From: Piscibacillus halophilus
GTDB taxonomy: Bacteria; Bacillota; Bacilli; Bacillales; Alkalibacillaceae
Length of the DNA: 47,822 nt
Assembly: GCF_900110685.1 (NCBI RefSeq)
Contig: NZ_FOES01000019.1
Coordinates: 1-47,822, forward strand
Direction of reading: 5' to 3'
The notes below the pieces were generated by a model. It saw nothing but the letters and a program-made list of their open reading frames with translations, was not told the DNA's origin and did not search any database. The position numbers and the translations under genes were made by a program. Shown here one piece after another: positions 23,644-30,932 of the stretch. How positions within the stretch are numbered: the stretch's first letter is position 1; every line of letters begins with the position of its first letter.

Positions 23644-24396
23644 ATGCGTTTTAGAGATAAGGTGGCGGTCGTAACTGGTGCGGGGAGTGGGATAGGTGCT
23701 GCTGTTTCAAAGCGTCTAGCCAGTGAAGGCGCCAAGGTCGTTTTAGTTGGCAGGACAAAAGAAAAGTTACAACAAGTTAATGACGATATTGCATCAAGTA
23801 ATGGTCAATCCACTGTATTCCCAACAGATGTAACAGATGAAAATGCTGTTCTAGATTTAAAACAATTTGTTGAAAATGAATTCGGTAGGCTTGATGTGTT
23901 AGTGAATAATGCTGGAAGTTCCGGAAAGTCATCTATTAGAGATTTAACTGTTGAAGAATGGGATCGAGTCCATAATGTAAATTTAAAAAGTGTGTTTTTA
24001 GTGTCAAAAGTATTGAGTGACCTAATGATTGATAGTAAGGGAGAGGATCGATCTATTGTAAATGTAGCCTCATTATCAGGACATAAGGCAGGGGCGAAAA
24101 TCCCACATTATAGTGCTTCTAAATCAGCCGTGATTAATTTTACAAAAGCTTTAGCAGCCGAATTAGCCCCAGGTGTACGCGTTAATTCAGTATCACCGGG
24201 GTTTATTGAAACACCATTAACAGAAGATGGACTTCAAAATGAACGATTTCAATCGGCTATTCAACGACATACTGCGCTTGAAAGAGTCGGAAAACCTGAA
24301 GAAATAGCGAATCTTATTGCTTTTTTATCATCTTCTGAAGCTTCTTATATGACTGGATCAGATGTTTTAGCCGATGGAGGCTGGCTTATAACGTAA
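23644..24396 (+). CDS. SDR-family oxidoreductase
   Basis: 250 residues from ATG 23644, with GAGAGGAGGAAACTT upstream; the frame is open further back to 23569 inside the ComB-like gene but without a ribosome site. TGAGSGIGAAVSKRLA, DVLVNNAG, NVASLSGHKAG (Ser), YSASKSAV (Tyr/Lys), VNSVSPGFIETPL and MTGSDVLADGGW are all present. It belongs to the FabG/glucose dehydrogenase-like classical SDRs and is the third SDR in this cluster, about 22 bp after the ComB-like gene. Substrate unassigned; a hydroxy- or oxo-acyl intermediate is likely from context. Confidence 0.85.
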   Translation: MRFRDKVAVVTGAGSGIGAAVSKRLASEGAKVVLVGRTKEKLQQVNDDIASSNGQSTVFPTDVTDENAVLDLKQFVENEFGRLDVLVNNAGSSGKSSIRDLTVEEWDRVHNVNLKSVFLVSKVLSDLMIDSKGEDRSIVNVASLSGHKAGAKIPHYSASKSAVINFTKALAAELAPGVRVNSVSPGFIETPLTEDGLQNERFQSAIQRHTALERVGKPEEIANLIAFLSSSEASYMTGSDVLADGGWLIT

Positions 24397-24487
24397 TTAG
24401 GGAGGTGTACGATAAAAATCGGTTAAATGACGAATATCGTTTGGATGCTATGGATGATGGGAGAAAATATATAAGGGAGATGAGAAA

Positions 24488-26074
24488 ATGACTTATAGAC
24501 CATGGTATGACTTTGTACCTGAAGGAAATCTTAAAGAAATTGAAATTCCGAATATTAGTTTAGGAGATTTATTCTTAAAATCTGTTAAAACGTATCCAGA
24601 ACACACAGCCATCACTTTTATGGGTAAGACGTTCAATTATCAAACGGTTTACGGATATGCTCAGAAGATTGCTGCTTATTTTCAAGACATAGGAATTGAA
24701 AAAGGTGACCGAATCGCACTAATGTTACCTAATTGCCCACACTATGTTTTTACTTATTTTGGAGCGATTTTGGCCGGTGCTACCGTCGTACAAGTCAATC
24801 CAATGTATAAAGGACAAGAATTATTACATGTGTTAAAAGATTCAAGAGCTAAAGCGATTATTGCCTACGAACCACTGATGCCAATTGTCCAAAATGTCTT
24901 ATCAGACACCTCAGTTACACACAGTTTTAGTGTTTCTTTCACAACCCCTTCAGACTTTGAACAACTCTTACAACACCAACTAGAACTTAAACCAGTCAAT
25001 ATTGATCCAAAAGAAGATGTTGCCGTATTGCAGTATACAGGAGGTACAACAGGACGCTCTAAAGGAGCGATGCTAACGCATTATAACTTGGTTGCCAATA
25101 CACTGCAAAGTTTTGCCACAGCAGAAATTAACATTAAATTAGGAGAGGAACGAGTTCTCGTTATTTCACCACTCTTCCATGTCTATGGGATGACGAGTGG
25201 TATGAACCTTACATTCTATATGGGTGGTAATTTAATTTTATTACCGCGATTTGAAGTTGAAGAAGCAGTTAAGACGATGCAAGAGTTAAAACCTACTTCC
25301 TTCCCAGGTGTTCCAACGATGTTTATTGCTATCTTGAATTATGCAAGAGAACACAATATTGATCTAAGTTATTTAGAAACTTGTACGAGTGGTTCAGCTC
25401 CACTGTCAGCAGATGTCCTATCAAACTTTGAAGAAACGACAGGTGCTCCAATTGCAGAAGGCTACGGGTTATCAGAAGCATCTCCAGTTACACACCGTAA
25501 TCCAATTGAAGGTGTTCAAAAAGCTGGAAGTATAGGAATCCCGATTCCAAATACCGATTCAAAAGTCGTCGACTTGGATAATGGAACAGATGAATTGCCA
25601 GTTGGTGAAGTGGGAGAGTTAGTCGTTAAAGGACCTCAGATTATGAAAGGTTATTGGAATATGCCAGAAGAAACGGAAAAAACGATTCGCGATGGTTGGT
25701 TATATACAGGTGATTTAGCAAAAATGGATGAAGACGGCTTCTTCTATATTGTTGGTCGTAAAAAAGAAATGATTATAGCGAGTGGATTTAATATTTACCC
25801 AATTGAAATAGAAACCGTTTTATATCAAAATCCGAAAGTTTTAGAAGCCGCTGTGATTGGTATTCCAGATCCATACCGTGGTGAAACGATAAAAGCTGTA
25901 GTATCGCTAAAAGAAGGTCAAACAGCAACAGAAGAAGAGATCATTCATTTTTGTAAAGAACGTCTCGCGAATTTCAAAGTACCAACGAGTGTGGATTTTA
26001 TCGATGAATTCCCGAAAACGGCTGTAGGAAAAATCTTAAAACGAGAGTTAAAAGAGCAATATATCTCAAATTAA
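24488..26074 (+). CDS. Acyl-CoA ligase (AMP-forming, long-chain fatty-acid type)
   Basis: 528 residues of the ANL superfamily. LQYTGGTTGRSKGAML is the phosphate-binding loop (near 182-197), EGYGLSEASPVTH the adenine/aromatic motif, YTGDLAKMDEDGFFY the AMP-binding Asp region, and PKTAVGKILKREL carries the C-terminal catalytic Lys. It is similar in length to LcfA/FadD and medium-chain ligases. It activates the imported carboxylic acid to its CoA thioester, entry to the pathway encoded upstream (LvaE-like role). A 91-bp leader separates it from the SDR; AGGGAGATGAGAAA precedes the ATG. The importer genes follow within 21 bp. Confidence 0.9.
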   Translation: MTYRPWYDFVPEGNLKEIEIPNISLGDLFLKSVKTYPEHTAITFMGKTFNYQTVYGYAQKIAAYFQDIGIEKGDRIALMLPNCPHYVFTYFGAILAGATVVQVNPMYKGQELLHVLKDSRAKAIIAYEPLMPIVQNVLSDTSVTHSFSVSFTTPSDFEQLLQHQLELKPVNIDPKEDVAVLQYTGGTTGRSKGAMLTHYNLVANTLQSFATAEINIKLGEERVLVISPLFHVYGMTSGMNLTFYMGGNLILLPRFEVEEAVKTMQELKPTSFPGVPTMFIAILNYAREHNIDLSYLETCTSGSAPLSADVLSNFEETTGAPIAEGYGLSEASPVTHRNPIEGVQKAGSIGIPIPNTDSKVVDLDNGTDELPVGEVGELVVKGPQIMKGYWNMPEETEKTIRDGWLYTGDLAKMDEDGFFYIVGRKKEMIIASGFNIYPIEIETVLYQNPKVLEAAVIGIPDPYRGETIKAVVSLKEGQTATEEEIIHFCKERLANFKVPTSVDFIDEFPKTAVGKILKRELKEQYISN

Positions 26075-26095
26075 CGGCTCGTAGGAGGTGCGACG

Positions 26096-26962
26096 ATGGA
26101 TATTTTCTTCCAACAGTTGTTTAATGGATTAACAATTGGAAGCGTTTACAGTCTGGTTGCTTTAGGGTTAACGCTGGTATATGGCATTTTGCACATACCA
26201 AACTTTGCACATGGTGCATTGTACATGATGGGTGGTTACATCACCTTAACGATGATGCAAACTCTAGGACTCTATTATTGGTTGGCGATATTTGTATCAA
26301 TTGTTGTTGTCGGTTTAATTGGTGTGTTAATGGAACGGTTAGTATTTCATCACTTAAGACATGCACCTCCTATTCATGACAAAATAGCTGCCATTGGAAT
26401 GTTGTTATTTTTAGAAGCATTTGCTCATCGTGTTTGGGGAGCGGACTATTTAGAAATGGCCACTCCCCATGGGCAAGTGGTAAGTGTGTTTGGAATTACT
26501 TTTACGTTACAGCGATTAATCATTATTGTAGCAGCTGTCCTAGTTATGTTTACTTTATACCTATTTCTGAAGAAAACTTATATGGGTATGACCGTTATCG
26601 CGATGTCTCAAAACCGGGCTGGTGCTAACTTAGTCGGAGTTAATACAAATAAGGTAGCCATGTTAACATTCTTTATTTCAGGAGCCCTTGCTGCCATTGC
26701 AGCATCGTTATCTTCTCCTATTAATCTTGTATTTCCTGGTATGGGTCACCTCGTCATTCTAAAAGCTTTCGTCATTATTATTATCGGTGGAATGGGAAGT
26801 ATTCCAGGAGCTATAGTTGGAGGTTATATTTTAGGATTTACAGAGAGTTTAGGAGCAACTTATATTTCAAGCGACTACAAGGACATCATAGCTTTCATTC
26901 TACTCGTTTTAATTCTAACGATTAGACCTAACGGATTGTTTGCGAAAGGAGGTCAATCATGA
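26096..26962 (+). CDS. Branched-chain amino acid-type ABC transporter permease (LivH-like)
   Basis: 288 residues, about eight membrane segments, with the LivH signatures GLTIGSVYSLVALGLTLVYG, LHIPNFAHGALYMMGGY and, near the C terminus, IIIIGGMGSIPGAIVGGYILG. It forms the membrane channel with the following LivM-like protein. It starts 21 bp after the acyl-CoA ligase gene and overlaps the next gene by 4 bp (ATGA). The family carries branched-chain amino acids, but also urea, amides, aromatic and short carboxylic acids; the operon context favours an organic acid. Confidence 0.92.
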   Translation: MDIFFQQLFNGLTIGSVYSLVALGLTLVYGILHIPNFAHGALYMMGGYITLTMMQTLGLYYWLAIFVSIVVVGLIGVLMERLVFHHLRHAPPIHDKIAAIGMLLFLEAFAHRVWGADYLEMATPHGQVVSVFGITFTLQRLIIIVAAVLVMFTLYLFLKKTYMGMTVIAMSQNRAGANLVGVNTNKVAMLTFFISGALAAIAASLSSPINLVFPGMGHLVILKAFVIIIIGGMGSIPGAIVGGYILGFTESLGATYISSDYKDIIAFILLVLILTIRPNGLFAKGGQS

Positions 26963-27969
26963 GTCGATTATTACTTAATAAAAGATTCGCGTTGAGCGGC
27001 CTCCTGTTACTAGTACTCGTTCTACCATTAATCACTAGTAATGCATACATGATTCGAATTTTAATCTTGACCTTTATTTGGACGATTGCGGTTTACGGGT
27101 TAAATTTATTAGCTGGGTATACTGGTTATTTATCATTAGCTCATGCCGGATTTTTCGCTTTAGGGGCGTATACATTAGCGATCTTAACTGTAACAGTAGG
27201 ATTAAGTTATTGGTTAGCGTTTATTCTAACATTAGTGTTTACCAGTATAGTCGGAGCTTTAATCGGTATGATTGCTTTGAGGACGAGAGAACATTTCTTT
27301 GCCATCTACACGTTATGTGTCGGTTACATTATATATCTAATTATATATAACTGGGAGGGCATGACTGGCGGCGTACGTGGATTCATTGGAATTCCATCGC
27401 CGGGTTCAATAGGTCCTTTAGAGTTTAATAGTCAAATCTCAAACTACTATTTAGTGTTATTCTTTTTAGTTCTCACCATTGTTGTGATCTATCGAATTGT
27501 CCATTCATTACAAGGAAGGACGTTTATGGCGATTCGTAATAGTGAAGATTTAGCTAAAACAATCGGAATCTCAACGACAAAGAATAAATTGATAGCTTTT
27601 ATTTTATCAACCTTCTTTGCTGGGTTAGCCGGAGCATTGTTCGCTTCATTTACTCGATTTATTGGACCTGAAATTTCTAATATTACGATGACCTTTGATT
27701 TTCTAGTTTACCTACTCATTGGAGGAATTGGTACACTCTCTGGTCCAGTCATTGGTACCTTTATAATTGTTTGGATCTCCCAAGAACTTCAGTTTTTACA
27801 AGACTATCGAATGCTTGTGTTTGGGCCAATACTAGTTATACTAATCATTTTTGCACCAAGAGGGATTTCTGGATTTATTATTGATTGGAATTTAAAAAGA
27901 AAAGCAAAAAAGCAACAAATAGAAAGCATGAAAGATATGGAAAACAATCAAGAGGTTAAGGAGGGTTAG
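26959..27969 (+). CDS. Branched-chain amino acid-type ABC transporter permease (LivM-like)
   Basis: 336 residues, about nine to ten membrane segments. The LivM motifs are GLNLLAGYTGYLSLAHAGFF, IALRTREHFFAIYTL, AIRNSEDLAKTIGIS (ATPase-contacting loop) and IGGIGTLSGPVIG. The cytosolic tail is charged (KRKAKKQQIESMKDMENN). It starts inside the LivH-like stop and is followed 1 bp later by the LivG-like gene, giving one polycistronic importer unit. Confidence 0.92.
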   Translation: MSRLLLNKRFALSGLLLLVLVLPLITSNAYMIRILILTFIWTIAVYGLNLLAGYTGYLSLAHAGFFALGAYTLAILTVTVGLSYWLAFILTLVFTSIVGALIGMIALRTREHFFAIYTLCVGYIIYLIIYNWEGMTGGVRGFIGIPSPGSIGPLEFNSQISNYYLVLFFLVLTIVVIYRIVHSLQGRTFMAIRNSEDLAKTIGISTTKNKLIAFILSTFFAGLAGALFASFTRFIGPEISNITMTFDFLVYLLIGGIGTLSGPVIGTFIIVWISQELQFLQDYRMLVFGPILVILIIFAPRGISGFIIDWNLKRKAKKQQIESMKDMENNQEVKEG

Positions 27970-27970
27970 C

Positions 27971-28744
27971 GTGTTATTAGAAACCGTCAATTTAACAAAG
28001 AAGTTTGGTGGATTAACGGCAGTAGATGACGTTAGTTTCAGCGTTGAAAAAGGAAAGATTAATGCCATCATCGGTCCAAATGGTGCGGGAAAGTCTACCT
28101 TTTTTAACTTAGTGAGTGGCTATTACCCACCAACAAGTGGGCAAGTCTTTTTTAAAGGTGAAGAAATTACACGACTCCCTTCTAATAAGATTGCTAGATT
28201 AGGTATTGCGAGAACATTTCAGACGACTAATCTTTTTGAGAGAGCAACCGTATTGGATAATATTATCGTCGGTAATAGGTTAAGGACACAGTCGAATCTA
28301 TGGGACGCGATTCTAAGAACACCAAGGCTGAAAAGAGAAGAACAAAAGTGTCTTGATAAAGCATATGAGGTACTCGATTTCGTAAATTTAACCAATCATG
28401 CCCATAGTGTGGTAGAGAATTTAACTCAAGAAGAAAAGAAGAGAGTCGCCTTTGCGTTAGCCTTGGCAACTGAACCAGAGTTAGTCTTTTTAGATGAGCC
28501 AGCAGCCGGAGTCAATCCTGATGAAACAGAGGGCTTAGCGGAGCTCATGAAAAAAATGGTCGATCATGGAATAACGGTCTGCTTAATTGAACACAAAATG
28601 CAAATGATTATGAGCATTGCTGAGAATATAATGGTTCTTAACTTTGGGAAGAAGATTGCAGAAGGCACACCAGAAGACATCATGAATGACGAGGAAGTCA
28701 TTAAGGCTTATTTAGGGGGTGAGAGGCATGCTGAAGTTAAATAA
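27971..28744 (+). CDS. ABC transporter ATP-binding protein (LivG-like)
   Basis: 257 residues: Walker A GPNGAGKSTFFNLV, LivG-type insert with ARTFQTTNLFERATVLDNI (Q-loop), a signature that here reads VENLTQEEKKRVAFAL instead of LSxGxQ, Walker B ELVFLDEPAAGVNPDE, and switch His in IEHKMQMIM. The ABC signature Leu-Thr-Gln-Glu is less common than LSYGQQ in LivG and may be compensated by the canonical signature in the partner LivF. It starts with GTG after GAGGGTTAGC. It powers the importer with the next gene product. Confidence 0.9.
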   Translation: MLLETVNLTKKFGGLTAVDDVSFSVEKGKINAIIGPNGAGKSTFFNLVSGYYPPTSGQVFFKGEEITRLPSNKIARLGIARTFQTTNLFERATVLDNIIVGNRLRTQSNLWDAILRTPRLKREEQKCLDKAYEVLDFVNLTNHAHSVVENLTQEEKKRVAFALALATEPELVFLDEPAAGVNPDETEGLAELMKKMVDHGITVCLIEHKMQMIMSIAENIMVLNFGKKIAEGTPEDIMNDEEVIKAYLGGERHAEVK

Positions 28745-29435
28745 TGTTTCAGTGAATTATGGAGCATTTACTGCCGTAAAGAATGTCGATATTGAAGTTC
28801 ATCCAGGTGAGATTGTTGTTTTATTAGGTTCAAATGGAGCTGGTAAATCAACAACGTTTAACTCCATAAGCGGACTAAATAAGCCTTCGAGCGGTGAAAT
28901 TCTATATGATGAACAAAATATCGTGGGTTTCCCACCTGATCAAATTGTGAACTTAGGCATTATTCAATGCGCCGAAGGAAGAAATTTATTCCCAGGTATG
29001 ACTGTTCAAGAAAACTTAATGATGGGTGGGTATGTTCATCGAAAAAATAAGATTCATGTTAAGGAACGATTAGAAGAAGTGTATGAAATGTTTCCAATTT
29101 TAAAAGAAAAGCATAACGAATCAGCTGGTTCTCTAAGTGGTGGACAACAACAGATGGTTGCTATTGGTCGCGCGTTAATGGGGGATCCTCAATATATGTT
29201 GTTAGATGAACCATCCATAGGATTAGCTCCTTTAATAGTTGAACAAATGTTTGCTAAGATCAAGCAAATCAACGATGGAGGCACCTCGATCCTGCTTGCG
29301 GAACAAAACGCTAATGCTGCTCTTAAAATAGCTGACCGTGGTTATGTATTCGAAAACGGTCAAATTGCCGTTCAAGGGACAGCAGAAGAACTATTAACAA
29401 ATGAAGAAGTTAGAAAAGCCTATATTGGTGCTTGA
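28728..29435 (+). CDS. ABC transporter ATP-binding protein (LivF-like)
   Basis: 235 residues from ATG 28728, chosen over the in-frame GTG at 28719 because AGGGGGTGA lies just upstream; it overlaps the LivG-like gene by 17 bp. Walker A GSNGAGKSTTFNSI, Q-loop CAEGRNLFPGMTVQENL (typical LivF), signature SLSGGQQQMVAIGRALM, Walker B YMLLDEPSIGLAPL, and a switch position that is Gln (LAEQNANAALKIA), as usual in LivF. It forms the heterodimeric ATPase with the LivG-like protein. Confidence 0.92.
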   Translation: MLKLNNVSVNYGAFTAVKNVDIEVHPGEIVVLLGSNGAGKSTTFNSISGLNKPSSGEILYDEQNIVGFPPDQIVNLGIIQCAEGRNLFPGMTVQENLMMGGYVHRKNKIHVKERLEEVYEMFPILKEKHNESAGSLSGGQQQMVAIGRALMGDPQYMLLDEPSIGLAPLIVEQMFAKIKQINDGGTSILLAEQNANAALKIADRGYVFENGQIAVQGTAEELLTNEEVRKAYIGA

Positions 29436-29501
29436 TGAACAAGTAAAGGGTGATGACAAGTCATTTAAATTTAAATTTTACAAAAGAAATGGGGAGAAAG
29501 T

Positions 29502-30680
29502 ATGAAGCACATTAAGAAAGTTGCATGGTTGTTATTAGTTGTCATGTTTTTATCATTATTGGCAGCTTGTAACACTGAGGGAGAAGAGGGAAGTAGTGGT
29601 GAAACTCAAGAAGTAAGTATTGGTTATAGCGGACCTTTGAGTGGACCAGCTGCGTACTATGGCGAGGCTACATTTACAGGGTTAGAGTTAGCTGTTGATG
29701 AAATAAATGAAGCCGGTGGTTTTGATGTCGACGGACAGAACTATACAATTGATTTAGTTTCCCTTGATGATCAATACTTACCTAATGAAGCGGCTTCGAA
29801 CGCCCAACGTCTAGTAGAAGAAAATGATGTTTCCGTCGTCTACACTCCTCACAGTGGTGGGATTATGGCTCAGCAAGTATTAAATGAACAAGAAGAATTT
29901 ATGATAATGGCTTATTCCAGTGAGCCAGCTATTACGGAACAAGGTAATAGTTTAACAGTAGCGATTCCTCCAAGATATGATGGATATATCGCTCCGTTTA
30001 CAGAATATGCTATGGAGAACCACGGTAATAAGATTGCTTTACTACCAACATCCTCTCAATACGGAAAAGATTGGAATGAACGTCTCGAGCCATATTGGCA
30101 AGAGCAAGGTGGAGAAGTTGTATTTAATTCATCGATAGATTTTAACAAAGATACAGACTTCTTCACGATTCTTACAAACGCTTTAGAAAATGATCCAGAT
30201 GTCATATTTATTGGAGGGCCATCACAACCAACTGCAAAAGTGGCTCAACAAGCACGTGAACTTGGCTTTGAAGGTGGATTTATCATTATGGATCAAGCCA
30301 AACTGGACGAAATGAAAGATGTAACAGGAACGTACGAAACATTTGAAGGTAGTGTTGGTGTCAATCCATTACAATACTCTGACTATCCTGGTACAGCTGA
30401 ATTTTTAGAGAAGTACCAAGAAGAATTTGATAAAGTACCTGGCTCTGAAGCAGGATTCCATTATATTTCTGCGTATATTTTAGTGGAAGCTATGAAAGCG
30501 GCAGGTACAGTTGATGATGCACATGCGATTCGTGAACACATGCAACAAGGTATTGAAGCTCTCCCAGAAGACAAAAAAGTATATGATATTCCAGGAATAT
30601 TAGATGAAGGAAACTTTGATGTGATACAAAGTATGGCTGTAGTAGAAAATGGTGAAGTCGTTCCAGTAGACATCGATTAA
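29502..30680 (+). CDS. ABC transporter substrate-binding lipoprotein (LivJ/K-type)
   Basis: 392 residues. The signal peptide ends in the lipobox LLAAC with Cys23 as the lipid anchor, followed by an acidic Ser/Glu linker and the type I periplasmic-binding fold (IGYSGPLSGPAAYYGEATFTG, GLELAVDEINEAGGF, VVYTPHSGG, GSEAGFHYISAYIL). It captures the imported solute at the outer face of the membrane and is probably the last gene of the catabolic unit: a 66-bp gap with GGGGAGAAAGT precedes it and a terminator follows. The ligand is unknown; the operon predicts a carboxylic or hydroxy acid rather than leucine. Confidence 0.92.
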   Translation: MKHIKKVAWLLLVVMFLSLLAACNTEGEEGSSGETQEVSIGYSGPLSGPAAYYGEATFTGLELAVDEINEAGGFDVDGQNYTIDLVSLDDQYLPNEAASNAQRLVEENDVSVVYTPHSGGIMAQQVLNEQEEFMIMAYSSEPAITEQGNSLTVAIPPRYDGYIAPFTEYAMENHGNKIALLPTSSQYGKDWNERLEPYWQEQGGEVVFNSSIDFNKDTDFFTILTNALENDPDVIFIGGPSQPTAKVAQQARELGFEGGFIIMDQAKLDEMKDVTGTYETFEGSVGVNPLQYSDYPGTAEFLEKYQEEFDKVPGSEAGFHYISAYILVEAMKAAGTVDDAHAIREHMQQGIEALPEDKKVYDIPGILDEGNFDVIQSMAVVENGEVVPVDID

Positions 30681-30685
30681 TGTAG

Positions 30686-30719
30686 AAAAGCAGGCAACTA
30701 GAAGGTTGTCTGCTTTTTT
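30686..30719 (+). terminator. Terminator of the catabolic/transport operon
   Basis: AAAAGCAGGCAAC (30687-30698 region) pairs with GGTTGTCTGCTTTT (one G-U pair) and is followed by T6. Confidence 0.85.
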
Positions 30720-30932
30720 GTGCAATAAGACCTATCCATAAAAAAGTCTTGTATTTTAAGAACTATATAAATGTCTGATTTTTCTAAAAATATTTGATGA
30801 ATTTGTACTATTTTTGTCCCTATATCATAACCTTTGTCGATAGTGAAGGTAATACGACTCCCTCCGTTGAATATATAACTTGCAACAAAAGTTGCGAAAA
30901 TTAATAACCCTTATATGGAGGAGGTTGGTTGA

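Noticed and set aside
24397-24487. Riboswitch or separate promoter with fourth TetR operator before the acyl-CoA ligase gene
   Set aside because: Only a weak CGATA/TATCG pairing is seen and no TACTAACYGGT core; the gap is too short for a known riboswitch.
30720-30932. Small gene or RNA between the transport operon and the subtilase
   Set aside because: No open frame with a ribosome site and no strong structure beyond a 5-bp GCAAC/GTTGC stem; it is taken as the protease promoter region.
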